This document shows, piece by piece, positions 19,219 through 31,981 of a stretch of DNA of 64,000 bases. The translations under genes and the position numbers were made by a program. Within the stretch, counting starts at the first letter, position 1. Each line of letters begins with the position of its first letter. Below the pieces are notes generated by a model. The model was not told the origin of the DNA. It saw nothing but the letters and a program-made list of their open reading frames with translations, and made no database searches. Source of the DNA: Anas platyrhynchos (Eukaryota; Chordata; Aves; Anseriformes; Anatidae). The stretch is from assembly GCF_047663525.1 (NCBI RefSeq), contig NC_092600.1, forward strand, positions 5,390,001 through 5,454,000, read 5' to 3'.

Positions 19219-19302
19219 CTTATATAGCCGCCGGCCGCGCTGCGCAGCGTCATGACGTCACGCGCCGCGCGAGCCCGCCCCCCCCGCCGCCCGCCAGCCA
19301 AT
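19219..19302 (-). promoter_or_regulatory. TATA box, CRE and CCAAT box of a minus-strand promoter
   Basis: The minus strand carries CTATATAAGG (19219-19228), a full CRE TGACGTCA (19253-19260) and an inverted ATTGG, which is CCAAT on plus at 19298-19302. The spacing is typical of a focused promoter, and a start site is expected near 19190. The candidate ATG exon lies about 230 bases downstream. A CRE suggests response to CREB/ATF factors (inference). Confidence 0.65.
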
Positions 19303-19974
19303 GGCGGAGCGACAAATGAAAGCAGCCAGTCAGGGCCGGCCGCCTGCTGGGGGGGGGGACAAAATGGCGGACGGGGTGTGGGGAGGGGGGGGTGAGGGGA
19401 AAGGGGGGGGGGGCAGCCCTGTAATGGCCGCCGCGGTGGTGGTGGCGGCGGCTGTGGGGGCTGCGGGTTCTGTGCGCTCCGTGCCTCGCCTCATGGCGCT
19501 GAGGGGGCCCCGTGAGCCCGCTCCGCCTCGTTGTCCGCACAAGCACAAAGATGGCGGCGGCTTTGTCCCTCACACAAACACAACGCACCGCCCGCCACGG
19601 CCCGGCCCCAGGCCTCGCTCGCTCGCTCGCTGCGGGCGGCGCCCTCACAGCGCTGGGCTCCGCCTCCCGCCGCCTCCTCTCCCCTCAGAGGGGGAGCGGG
19701 GAAGCGGGGGCTGCCCGCGGGGTCCCGGCCCGCCGACAGCCCCTGAGGCGGCGGGGAGGAGGGAGCGAGGCGCGGCCCTCCCGGGGGTGGAAGGCACGGC
19801 GCCGGGATGGCGTCGGCCGGGGCCTGGTGTGAGGGAAGGCCGCGGGAAGGCCGCTTTTTTGGCAAGCCTTCGCGTGGAAATGCCGGCGGTGGCGCTGGGA
19901 ACGGCGCAGGCTGAAAGTCTGCCAAGGCCAAGCTGTCCGCGCCGTGCTTCCACAGCGGCTGTTTGGGTTTAAAT

Positions 19975-22900
19975 GCGGGCAGGCTTATTTCTGGATCTCA
20001 AACCTGAGATCTCCACACAACCTGACGGAGAGATGCAAATTCCACACGCCCTGACAGAGAAACACAAACGGGGGCTCTCTCACATGTCCCCAGACCCCCG
20101 CAGTCCGTTTCCCCTACACGCAACCAGACCAATTCCTTCTGCTCAGTACTGTTACAAAGAACGCTTGGCTAAAACAACTTGGAGCTAAATAGCTGCAAAG
20201 GAGCCAGCGTGATGGAACAAATAAGTGGTGACCTTAGCACTGCGGAGGTGTGGCATCTCTTCACAACTTCGCTTCTGACCGAGTGGTTAATGTAAAGCGA
20301 ATCCCTTTGCTAATCCCTGTTGAATCATTTGCATTTCTGACTGAGTTAATAATTTTTGTCTTCCTTTAATGAATATTAATAACCATAGAGTGGGGTACAC
20401 TTACTAAGTGTTATTCTATTGCCCTGGTCTTTTTAGTCTCCATTACTGCATTTGAATAATGAAGGAAAACTGGTTCTGTTGTTTACACATCGTGATCCAC
20501 GTGACTTCATAACTTTGAAGTAAGCAGCACTGCCTGATTTCTTGCACTCTAATTTTCGGTGATAAATAAAGCCTTGTTTGCCCTATACTTTCTCACCCTT
20601 TTATTTATTGAAGTAAAACAGCATTCTGACTAAAGGTTTCCCCTTGGAGGTCTCCTAGGAAATGGAAATTTTCCTGTGTTCACACTGGGAAGGAGTTCTG
20701 CTGCACTCATACTCCTCCAGCGTTAGAAATGTCATATGACTTTCTTGTAACTACATAATCGGTATTAAACACAGGCAAAATACTTGCCTGCCTTGGAAGC
20801 TGACGCATCCAGCAGGATGTTGGATACAGCCACTTCTAGGAGAAGAATGCAACTGTGAACAGCAGAACATACAGACAGGCAAGCAAAGACCTAAATGGTT
20901 ATCAGAAGAGTTATAATTAGCCAATGTATATGTGGTGTTTGAAGGATGAAAACAATTAGCAGTTCAAGTGAAGTTATTGTTAGCAGCAGCAGCCCTTTTC
21001 CTGAGAGGCTATATCTGGTAAATGCTTTTGTAAGTAAGGGTAGTCCCATAGTATGTGAGCTCTTGCAAAGCAATAGGTAGGGGGCCAAAATCTTGATAGA
21101 AATATTTGATGCAGGATTTTCTTAGATTTCTGGAAGCAAGGACACAATTATGTATGTATTTTATGAATGCAAACTTCCAGGTCTTGCTTCCACAATCTCT
21201 TCTTAGGTCTCCATCACCATCTGTTTACCTGTGTGGGATTTGTTTGTTTGTTTGTTTTATGGTGTCAGCGTGACACCTATACCTTTTCCAACTATAACTG
21301 CTAATTGTGGCACATCTGTCAGCATGTCTGCCTGCAACTCAGACTTCATCTTTGCATAATTGTTTTCTGCTGAAGTGGCTTTTGTTCTACTTCAGAATTT
21401 CACTGGCCTGTTCCTGCAAAGGCAGAAGGCAGACCTGCAGCCCTGACTGCTGGGGAGAGGAGCTGTTCTCATTTTCCCGGTTAAGTTCCCAGAAGATAAA
21501 TATAGCTGTGTACAACTCAGCATGGGGAGGGCCATAAGCCAAGCCAAGCTCAGCATGCTGGGTTTTGTAGTCCATCTGGTAGAAAATGGGCAAAGAGGTG
21601 GCCTCTTGGGTAGTAAACCAATGGAGAATGATCTGAGCAAAAATCACACAGCCCCTGTGCAACATCTCCAGTGAAGTTCATGGAAAATGGAATTTGAGAC
21701 CCACACCAGGACTATGTGAGCTCTGGTCCAACCTGCAGAGAGATGTAGAAGGCCGAGTAGACATGTTAAGTGATAAACTAAACTGAAGGACCAAAGTAAA
21801 ACTCATTCTTGAAGCCTGCTACCTGCTCTGGACATTTCTGTTTGGCAGTCATAAATTGCTCTCTGTTGGCTTTCTTCAGTTGCTTTCCTGGGCAAGAAAG
21901 TGATGGAGAAACTCTACCACTGTGGTTCATGGGGTTTGTAGGCATCTAAGCACATGGAGACACACTGCATTTCTGCAAGTGATGCAGATGCTAATCTCTA
22001 ACTAGGCTTTAGAGATACTATTGCAAAGCAAAAAGTAATTGCCAATAATTCTATTATGGATCAGCATCTGACATTTCAGGGGAAAAAAAGAACAGTGATG
22101 AGAGTTTAAACACCTGCTCTGAAATGATGACAGAAGCCATTATCCATCATCCTGGTACAACTGCTCTATGCTCCATACCTTTCTTTCTTAGCTAGATGTT
22201 TTCCATTTGTTCTTCTGCTTCCATCATAAGCTTCATCCTTCACGTCTCAGCTTCAGCTGTCAGCTACAGCTCAGCTGTCTAGATGTGTTGCATGTTCCTT
22301 ACATTTGCATATAAGCATGTATAATTCAGGATCTAACGGTTAATCTGCAAACCTGATTATCTCTTGACAAATACTGCTAGCAGCTGACTTGCCTTGTCAC
22401 CTGAGGTCTGAAATGAGGAATGCATGGAAGTCTCGTGCTATTAAAACTTAGTAGGTTTCTCTGTATTATGTGGCCTAGTCAAGCCCTAGAATTCAATTAT
22501 AATTCAATTATTAATCTTTCTGTTGCTACCTATGGCAACCTCCAGCTGTGACAAATACAAGCTAAACAATGCTATTAAATATGCATGCTGTGTGTTCTAC
22601 CATATTAGATAACACATTCGTGACCTGCTAATTCTGCCAATTCACAGCTTTGCTAATCCAGCCCCTTGTACTTTGGGCAAATTAAGAGGCTTTTTAGTTA
22701 CACTTCACCTCTACTTTCTTTTCACCTTTTCTGTCCTTCCCTTGGAAACGGTGGTTGGTGGTCTACCACAGAGGTTTCCTAGTTTTCCTCATCTGTTTTA
22801 CTAAGAAGCCAAGCCTGTCTCGAAAACAATGTGAAAGGCTGAAGCAGATACCCACGTCCCTCCTTCTCTCTGAGACCACTGCTGTACTTTTTGAATTCGC

Positions 22901-25900
22901 CACCCTCCCCTTTATACCACCAGCTTGTGCACAGCTTACGCTCAGTATCCTTTCTCACTGCAGGAATGGAAGAACTGCCTCTGCTCTGCTCCTGTGATCA
23001 CATCCACTCGTGGCTCAGCTGAATGTTCACATCTGATGCTTTTCTGCTCAGGCCTGTACCACTGTACCTAAGGCAGCTGGCAGAATACTACTCACCTTCT
23101 GCTCCCTTGCTGTGCATGCCCTTACAGCAGAAGGTGTCCTCTACCAGCACACCTCAGCTACCTGCGTGTTTTGCCTGCCTCCGAGTGGGGTGGGCATGAG
23201 TCAGCTCTGATCCCAAAGCCATCTGGCCGTGCAGTGCTGCGTGAGCTAATAAGGCTGATCTCTGAGAAGGTTCCTTCTGGGCTCAGGCAGAACATTTGCA
23301 GCTCTTTGGCACTTCAGCCTTGCGCCTCGCCAGGAGGGAAGTGGGCAAGTGTCCATTTGCATCCCTTGCAACGAGCCTGGCCTGCATTGCCTCATTCCCT
23401 CCCAGAAGGGGGATGAGCTGTAAAACTGTAAATACTTTACTGTGAGAGTGACTGAGTCTAGTCTCAGGAGAGAGTGCTGCGTTATCTGTATCAGGACAGA
23501 TAGCACGCTGCCGCTCCAGCATGCAGGCACTGCCTGAGCTCTTGTTATTCCCAGGAACACCAGGACCCACGAGGCCCCAGTACCCTGGCAGCTTCCAAAG
23601 CAGGCAGGGCTGCTGTGACAGAGGAGCCATCAGAAACTCACTGCTAGATGTAGATCTAGCCACTTGTCTTGAAATTGAGCCGGTTTGCACCCAGGAGCAG
23701 TGACCGCAGGAGCTCATCGTTTTCACACTTGCTGATGTGATGATCCCTGACTCCTACCCCTTGCAGGTAACCTTGCCCTAGCTGCTGGGGGTCACCCAGC
23801 TTTCTCCTGTCAAGTGGTGCAATGCCCAAGCCATACAGCTGGTGCACAGGCCACACGTACTGCTGGCACAGATCCTCTCCTGTTCTCCCGGGAGTGCTCC
23901 ATGAGTCTTCCCAAGAGCTGATCCTACTTTTGCTCTTCTGACCTAACTTTTACTGTTAGTTTTAAACCCTGGAAATCCCTGGACACAGTGTCGGTGGAGG
24001 CTGAAATGGGTTGTGCTGTTCCCTACACCTCTGCAGCAAACCTCCAAGTTTTCCTTCGGAGGGAGAGCGTTCACAAAAGGGTGCGTTAAGCCCCATCTGA
24101 CTTGTGTGTACTATGGCTCTGTCCTCAGCAGGAGAAAGATGAATTCCCAGTGCTGTCTTACAAGTGGTAGTTACTGGGATGTACAAAGCTGATGAAGGCA
24201 AATTTTAACCTTTACATGTGGATTTTCCTGGTCATGTACCACTGCCATTGCATGCACGTACAGCCCCCAGTTTCCCCGAGCAAGGCAGTCTTTCCTTTGA
24301 TCTTGCTGTTACACACCCAGCAGATATTTCTGCCTGTGTGTTCACACGGATCAGCAGGGTTCTGCTTCTTGCTCTTGAACCAGAGCGTTCTCTGCACTTT
24401 TGGCATTGATCGATACATAATTCAAAACGATTATTCTGCACACAAACACCAAAATGCTTTTCTGTTGATAGTGCAGCCTCTGCAGACTCAGCACATAAAA
24501 TGGGTCACTACAGCGCTTGTTCTTGTTGCACAACTCCAGTGTGACTTCTTTTCCTTTTCCTTGCCCTTGAATGTAAACAAGTAAAACTAAGACAAGTCGG
24601 TAACAAAATCAGGAAAGGAGAAGGGGAAGGAAAGCTTCTTTTGGGACTGGTCTGGAGCCGAGCTTCCTCCCTGCTTCAGCAGCCTGGCTCCTGGGAGCTC
24701 GGGTGCTGGAGCTGCTGTGGAAATAAAGACCCATTGAGCAGTCTGGCTCCAAATTAGCATTTGAATTCCCTTGTAGTCTGTTGTCAGATGGGCAGGAGGT
24801 GGGTGCTAGTCTTGGTTTCTCAGTCCTGATACACAAAGGTGGCTTTAAAAGGTTTTCCTTTTTATTTATTTATTTTTCTCCCTGAAGGAAAGAAACGCGC
24901 TGTTCACGCTAGGGACGGTTTGTGTTTTCGTTTTTTTGTTGTTGTTTTCCCTCTCCTTTTCCCCTCTGCTTCACCCCCTCTCCCGGATCAGCCTGAGCTG
25001 TGGATATGGACCCGTCTGGGTATTGTTAGCCCAGTCTGACCTACTTCTCTCCCTCCCCTCGGCCCCGTGTTATGGATGCTGGTGCTATGGAAACCTGGGT
25101 GACATGCCAGCGCCACAAAGCCAAGGCCACCAGCTGCACCCTCCTCCCCCAGCCCCTTTCTCTCCCAAACACCCCTTGAAAAAAGTTAGTGCTGCTTCTT
25201 GTGGGAAGCCAAGGGGCTGCTCCATGTGGCCCAGCAAGCCCTTAGCGTGTCGCTCCCCTGGTCCTGGGCACAGCGTTTCTCCGTGCAAACCCACACACCA
25301 GACCTGTCTGTGCACGTATCCTGCACACCAAGGGGAGGAAAGTACACGTGCGTGCCCTTGAAGTTTTCGAGATAATATGCTGCAAACCTCTTTATCGCAG
25401 TACGAAAGCCTTAACAGGAGCCTCGGTTCCCACACACATGCAGAGTGTGTGCACGGAGACCCCTGCAGCAGGTGGCAGAGGCTTTCCAAGGGGCAGAGCT
25501 GCCTGCTTCCACCTCCCTGGGGTGACAAGGCCCACCGGGAGGGAGGCCTGGTTACAAGACAGAAAAAATCTTGCTCCTTTTCCAGGTTCCCTTTGCTGTT
25601 CTGGCTGCTTGGCCTCAGAGGCCACAGCCGTGCGCGAGCAGATTTGCTTCCAAGTGCCCCAGGCCGGGCTTGGCAGCGGGGTGGGGGGAGCAGAAAGGAG
25701 ACCAGAGCTCTGTGAATCACTTTCAGGGGGCTCTAGGGACTTTAATATGTCTCGAGGAGATTCCTGCGAGGCTTCAGGATCCCCACACTACCCCTGACAC
25801 CAGGCCCGGCCCCGGCCCCGCGTGGCACCGGCGCCCTCTGGTGCCCGCCGCCCGCCCGAGGAGCCCCCGGCCCGGCCTCGGCTCCCCGCACCCCCGGGGG

Positions 25901-26885
25901 GACCCCAGGGCAGCCAGGGGACCCCCCCCTCGGGGCCAGGCCTCCGGGTTTTTGGTGCTGGTGAAAGGGTGAGGAGAGAAAAGGCATCAGGAGGTGGTGG
26001 GAGGCATTCATGGGAAGGCTACCCAAAATCTCACAGGGGCAGGCGATGCGTCTGTACCTCCGTAAGGCACAGCCAGGGTAAAACATCGCTCTGCTTTTGC
26101 CAAAGGGTTTTGCCAACGCCTCTAGAAAAAGTTATTCTGTCTTTTTACACTGCTGACATCCCGGGCTCCCGTGAGGATGGGGCCCCGCTGTGCTGAAAAC
26201 TCTGCACAGATGAGAGCTGTGCAGTTATTTCTGATTGAATTTAAGCCTTCCCGTGCAGCGTGTGCTCTGATCCGAGGCAGGAGAGCCTGAAAGGGAAACG
26301 GAGTGGGAGCTTTGCTGGACAAGCCAATTAAAGTGCAGGGAAGGAAATGAAGCAATGTGAAAAGTTCATCTCTTCCAGGAAAAAAAAAAAAAAAACCAAC
26401 ACCTGATGTTCTTACAGTGTGAGATATGTCTGTCACTAGGGGAGGGAGGGGAGGAAGGCAGCCTTTAAAGCCTGGTTAAGCTGGCAGCACGCTATCGCAG
26501 TTGTTTTTGTTCCCTGATGAGAATTCCCCCTGTGACGAGGGCTCCGAGCACTTCTGGTGTTTTCTAAGCTGTGCTGCTAACACGGGGGACTGAGAGGCAA
26601 AAGGCTCAGTGCTTCCATCACTGAGCTCCTGTGAAAACCCAGCCCTCCCCATCACAGGGGGCTGAGCCCAGGGGGAGACCCCAGCACCAGGTAAAGCACC
26701 CAGCAGGGCTGAGTATTCACTTCTGGGCGCCTTCGACCCAAGTCCAGGGGCTCTGCAGCACTGAAAATTGTCTTCTCACTACTGGCACCCCTCCTGCAGG
26801 GAAACTGAGGCAATAGCAACAAGCTCAAAACATTCGGCTTTTGTCCTGTGCCACCCACGGACCCACAAGGAGCACAGCACAGCAA
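19975..26885. other. Intergenic region without recognisable genes
   Basis: About 7 kb of mixed composition. No coding exon with family similarity was found on either strand. Small features are (TTTG)n at about 21239-21256, an A-run at 26380-26395, and an isolated 150-base GC islet at 25795-25950. Confidence 0.55.
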
Positions 26886-26897
26886 GCTCAGCGCCTT

Positions 26898-26903
26898 TTT
26901 ATT
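26898..26903 (-). terminator. LTC4S: Probable LTC4S polyadenylation signal
   Basis: Plus tttatt reads AATAAA on the minus strand, about 640 bases downstream of the LTC4S stop codon. Sequence 26885-27543 would then be the 3' UTR. Confidence 0.5.
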
Positions 26904-27543
26904 GGCAGTAGCTCCCGCGCACGTTGTTGCTCAGCGATTTTCAAAGTTACATGTGCAGTAGTGGTGAGTCTGCTCCCTCTCCCCCTGGCTCTGCTGCCTT
27001 GCAAGCTGCTCGGAGCAGACCATCACACAGCGCAGCCATCGGCACATTTACGGCTGCTCCACTTTATCCCTCGCCCCTCGTCCTGCCCCAGCCCACAGGT
27101 GGCTCCAGACAAATGCCTTTCCTAGGTGTGGGCCCCAGAAAGCTGGCACTGACCCCACAGCAATGCCTGGGCTGGACGTACCCACAGGGAGAATGGGAAC
27201 GCCTCGGCATCTGCCCTGGCTGGGAAGCAGGGGCTGAGATGAGCTCACTTTTCTGTGTCCTGTTTTCCTAAAGTTCTCCTTTTTTTTTCAGGGCGTTGTT
27301 GTTTCAGCATCGGTCATGACAGAGTTGCCAGATATTTGCAATTGGCTCAAAGAGAACATGGGGAAAAATACCTCTGGAATAGCTCTGTGGTTCCTGCCAG
27401 CACGGGGCAGCAGGGAGGGAGGTGTTTAAAGCTCGGGTGAGGGCGGATTTGCCACCAAGGGCTGTACTCAGTGCAAGCCGTCTGCTATCACATCTGAGAA
27501 GCAGCAGGACACGGAGGCGAGGACACAGATGAAGGACAGGGCG

Positions 27544-30007
27544 TCACGCTGCCAGCAGCCGGAGGACGTTCAGCCCCGTGTAGTGAGAGAGGAAGAAATG
27601 CAGGAGGCCCAGGGCTGATGCTGCCACGAGGATCCAGAGAACCCCAGTGCTAAAGTAGATGGGGGCGAGCCTGGGAGGAACAAAGATCGAGCATCACTGC
27701 CCTCGCGTGGGATCGGCCCTGTTCCTAGAAGGGGTGGCAGAAAGGCAGCCCTGGATGCCCCCTGCCCCTGCTCCTGCCTGGAGGGAGCGTGCAAGCACAT
27801 CCACCCACAGGGGTTCAGGCAGCCCCAGCCTCACCCCACACCCGTGTCTGGTGCCAGCCCTGTTCCCGTGCCCACGCTGCACCCAGGGCTGTGGCAGGGC
27901 TGACCCTGAAGCAGCCCCAGGGAGTGCTGAGCTCCCCCTCTTTCCCAAAGCATGCTGTGTTCCCCGGGGGTCCCTGCTTGCTGGAGGCTGTCGGGAGGTG
28001 TTTACCTTTCCGAGGACGATGCCCTATATCCCACAAAGTAGCAGTAGCGGGAGTAGAGATAGAGCAAACCCAGGGCTGCAGCCAGACCTGCAGGTGAGAG
28101 AGATCACAGTGACCACCTCCAAAGGCTTTTTAGAGCTACTCAGGGCCCAGCAGATTGCCCAAAGGGGAGGGATAGAGGCCATGTGTCCTCTGGCTCCACA
28201 CTCCCAGCAGAGACAAAATTACTGCCTAATTAATTGTTCAGAAAGTGAGCAGGACCTGAGGGCTGAGCCAGCGCTGCTGACCCAGCATTCAGGCAGGTAA
28301 GAGGCTATTCTCACCTTGATGGAAGAAGAGTCCAGCCTGCCACAGGAGTGCCACAAAGATGGGAAAATACTCGGAGGAGTTCACCCTAGAGGAAAAGAGG
28401 ACAGTCATAAACATGGGAAAGGAGGAAGATCCTCATTTTTTGGTTTCCCTCACAGTTTCTAGATGCTATAGGCTTATGCTTCTTAGAGATTATGTCTCCA
28501 TAAAAGCCACCAGGCTTGTGCCTTTCCCTGCAGTTCCTGTCCTGCTTTTATTCACAAGAATTAAGCTGTGGGAGGATCTGGGTCTCCAGGCCAGTCACTG
28601 TTTGCAGGGAACTAAAAGATGCCCAGGTCTGACCATGCACAAAAAGGCTCTGGGAACAGTTGTATCACCACCACAGCTTAAATCGTGCCGTGAAAGCACA
28701 GAAGCCACAACCAAGGTCTGTCCCAGCTGGCTGTGTGCATGTCCAGGACAACGTGCATCGTGTGCAGACAAGGCCATCACAGCACGGGAGCAGGAGGGAG
28801 CACTTGGCCGTTCGGACTGGCTGTATTTGGGCAATTCCCCTCGCAGACCCCCTGAGAGCTCTCTGGGAGCTCGTATGTCCCAGTGAGGGGGTTCAGGGCA
28901 GTGGTGAAGCTGCCTCAAGCTTTGACTCTACTTGGTGACAAACAGACTAAGGCTCAGGCATCAGAAACTTTGCCTTTGCTTTACAGCACAAATTCCTCTG
29001 TGGTTTCTATCAGCAGTGGTTGTTGTGTTTAGGACTTATGAGCCAACAAAGTCCCGACACTGACTCTTATACCCCTTAACTGGACCCAGGGGAGGTGGGT
29101 GCCAGATGCAGTGCTGCAGGGCATCCCGAGAACAGAAGGGCAAAGCAGGGGAAAGGCAGTGCTGCAGACCTGAGGTCTACAAAGCACCTTATTACAGGAG
29201 TTTCTTACTGTGCTCGAAAGATCCTCTCGAATTCAGGTGGTCCTGAGATATTTGGAGGAGAAATGCCAAACCTCCTCCTGGCATAGATCACCTGGAGGAG
29301 GAAGTAGGCTGCAGTAAAGGAGAGAAAAGTAGCACGGGTCAGTCATCTGAGTGTGCTCGGTGGCCAGGAGATTGTCAGAGATAGAGGAGAAAGTCCTGCA
29401 GCCTCCCCCTAACCTTGCAGCCCTGGAGAGCAAAGCCAGCTGAAAATCCCTGACACCCTTCAGACATGAAAAAGGGAATGGGACAGGGCAACAGTGAAGC
29501 AAGGAGTGTGCAGTCATGTACAACCAGTGGCTATCTGGTTTCTCTCTGGCACGATTAACATATCATCTATTATCTGTACAAATAGTTGTGCAGTTATGCA
29601 GAACACATTGTTGCTGCCATTTTTTTTCCCTAGACTTTTACTTCTTTCCCCTTCTAAATAGCCGAGCAGGGAGGGAGCTGACACCACAGATAAGCCAGCT
29701 AGGTGCTGAAATAAATGGTCATGCAATGTGAAACAATGGTTGAAGGAGATTCTGTGTGTCCCTCTGTGTACTGCTCTTCCCCCTCTCAGGGCTGCTGTGC
29801 TTTTTATGCTACGTTCTACACCAAACTCTGAAAAGCAGCTGAGTGGCAGTGTGACAGCAGAAGCACGGCATGGAAGTGCAAGGAAATTGGTGGAGGCACA
29901 GTAGATTGGCCCAGCAGGTATTTGGGCACGGGTATACGATGCTCCCTACCTTGCTCCAGGACTCCCAGAACTGTCACGGCAGCCAGCAGATGGATCTGAT
30001 CCAACAT
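27544..30007 (-). CDS. LTC4S: LTC4S, leukotriene C4 synthase (MAPEG family)
   Basis: Five minus-strand exons: 29950-30007 (ATG 30005-30007), 29209-29308, 28315-28385, 28006-28087 and 27544-27670 (stop 27544-27546). They total 438 nt, giving 145 residues (human has 150), all in phase. LTC4S is an integral membrane protein of the nuclear envelope and ER that joins LTA4 to glutathione to make LTC4. Four hydrophobic segments are visible. The family signature [18 protein letters not shown] is present. Residues matching the human glutathione and catalytic sites are kept: Arg30/Arg31, Arg51, Asn55, Glu58, Tyr59, Arg90, Tyr93, Tyr97 and Arg104. Position 56, Cys in human, is Ser. FLAP and MGST2 are the nearest alternatives, but the [16 protein letters not shown] start and retained Arg31/Arg104 favour LTC4S. 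No frameshift or stop is seen. Confidence 0.93.
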
Positions 30008-30269
30008 ATTGATTCTTCCAGGCTGGAAAACCTGATTTCCTGAGCAGGAGCTCCTCTGACCGGGTTCAGTCCTTGCTGATGTGGTGGTCGGCGGTGGCAG
30101 CCGGCAGCATAGGCTGGCTCTAATCGAACAGGAGAGATCTGTAGGCAGTGCTTAAAACCAGGAGCTCTCGGGTGGCCCGTTATCATATGCACAGTAGAAG
30201 TGTAAAGTGGTGGAGAAAGTTCTAACGGAGAATTTCCGTTCCCACCCTCCCTTTTCCAGGAATCTGAGA

Positions 30270-30314
30270 TGAGGAAGTGAGAAATCCAGCAGAAAGCTTA
30301 TGGGAGAGATAAGA
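30270..30314. promoter_or_regulatory. ETS/PU.1-like and GATA-like sites upstream of LTC4S
   Basis: GAGGAAGTGA at 30271-30280 is a close PU.1-type ETS site and AGATAAGA at 30307-30314 is a GATA site. They lie 264-307 bases upstream of the LTC4S start codon. LTC4S is expressed in mast cells, eosinophils and other myeloid cells, where such factors act. Function here is inferred. Confidence 0.4.
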
Positions 30315-31896
30315 GAGGGGAAGGGTGATGGTGGGGGGGGGGACGGGACAGATCCCAGCAGCCCAGCTATTTCTTCTCCTGGTATATCTAGTTTCAAAGC
30401 TCTCCTAACGCAAGCCAAGGCGCATCCCTCCTGCTGATGCAGCACACGAAGCCCCCACCTGAGCTGACATGTCGGGAACCCCAGGCAGCAGCTCCCAGGC
30501 ATGTGCCAGGTACAACTCATGGCACAGGTGTGGAGCCAGATAAAGCCCCCGCACCAAGAACCCGCTGCAGCTGCAGGACAGGACAAGAGCAAGCACAGGA
30601 GGCACAGGTCTGCCCTGCAGTGTTTTGCTGGGTCTGCAGGTGAGACCTGCACTATGGTTCGACATGGGTTTCAGAGCCTGCCCTCACGTTGGGAAGGTCG
30701 GGAGCGGTGCATTTAAGCCTCCCGCTCAATCCTCAGCCAAAATAGCTCTCATGATCCACATCAGAGAGATCTGGGAGGGTAAAAACCTGCACAATCCATC
30801 AGGGTAGAGCAGGAGCCCGGTGTTTTCACGTGTGTGTGCCTGGAGCAGCCCGCTCGGCCGGTTCCTGTCCATCAGCACTGCGCTGGCACAGCCGCACTGC
30901 CCAGCCCTGGCTTTGTCTCCTTCCTCTCCGTCATTCACAGAATTTCCCTTTGGCTCAGGGAACTTAGGGTTAGGACAAAACGATCATTAAACTTCATCGT
31001 TACGGAAAACAAGATCAGACTTATGCAAGAGAACTACGTTGTAGTCCGGTGCCCTCGATGGACCTTCTAAGAAACAGCAAAGCGGGGCTGGCTTTTCGCC
31101 TCCCTCTAACAGCTAAAGACTCAAAGAGGCTACAACGTGCCCCAACTTATTTCTCCAAATACCTACGGCAGACACCACCATTTTTCAAGCATCGGCTGCA
31201 AGATTACTTCTTTCATATCAGGACCGATGCTTTTCCACTCCAGCAACTGATTAGAAATACGAGGGCCATGGTGTTTTGTTTCCTCCAGCTTGGCTGTCAG
31301 AAAAATGAAGAATTTTTTCATGTCAGCTCAGAAAGGGCAAAGGTCTCTCCGTGCTCAGTGCAGTTGGTTTTACCCTCAGTGCCTGGCTGATTATAGCCTG
31401 CTAGCAAAAGAACACACGAAGCACAACAACCGAACAAAAAGCTCTGTGCGGACACCTTGGTCAGACGACAGCACAGTGTGACCCGAGTCAGACGCGTGTA
31501 AGGAAGCCTCAACCAGAAGAAGTTGTGAAGAACCATACAGAGCACTCCCGCTCCCCAGAGCATCATTAGAAACAAAATATTTCTAGTATCATCTAATACA
31601 ATCTAAATATATCAAAGGCCAGTAGAAACATGAATGAAACAAGCAGAGAAGTCTCTCCCCTCCTCCCTCACACAGAAACATGACTTTTCAAGCTGCCTTT
31701 ACCTCCCGCAGGCCATCCTATTTATCTCACCCCTCTCTGTCACCACCAGAACTCCCTGTATTTTCCATCCTCACTCCAGGCTCGCCAGGAGCCGGCACGA
31801 GCACCTTCCTCCCGCACTAAATGCCACCCAACGAGGGGACTGCAGGCTGCTGGCACGGCCACCACATCCCTGGGCTGTGCGGGTTGAAAGGGGAAG

Positions 31897-31981
31897 GGGA
31901 CGGGACGGGACGGGACGGGACGGGACGGGACGGGACGGGACGGGATGGGATGGGATGGGATGGGATGGGATGGGACGGGAC
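31897..31981 (+). repeat. Pentanucleotide microsatellite (GGGAC)9(GGGAT)6(GGGAC)2
   Basis: Seventeen uninterrupted 5-base units, two sequence variants in blocks. The array is open in several frames on both strands, which creates false reading frames. Confidence 0.97.

Larger units (their letters stand above)
18400..19970. promoter_or_regulatory. CpG island with probable bidirectional promoter
   Basis: This GC- and CpG-dense island has a minus-strand TATA/CRE/CCAAT promoter at 19.2-19.3 kb. On the plus side there are several YY1-type ATGGCGGC/ATGGCGGA motifs (19365, 19549). No plus-strand coding exon is recognised downstream; if there is a plus transcript it is probably non-coding. Confidence 0.6.

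Noticed and set aside
18603-19319. Several 100-230-codon frames on both strands of the 18.4-20 kb CpG island
   Set aside because: Low-complexity translations of GC-rich promoter DNA, overlapping each other; only the short ATG exon with a donor at 18907-18911 is kept.
24192-24584. 130-codon plus-strand frame in the 20-27 kb gap
   Set aside because: No family similarity, no splice or polyA context and overlapping frames on both strands.
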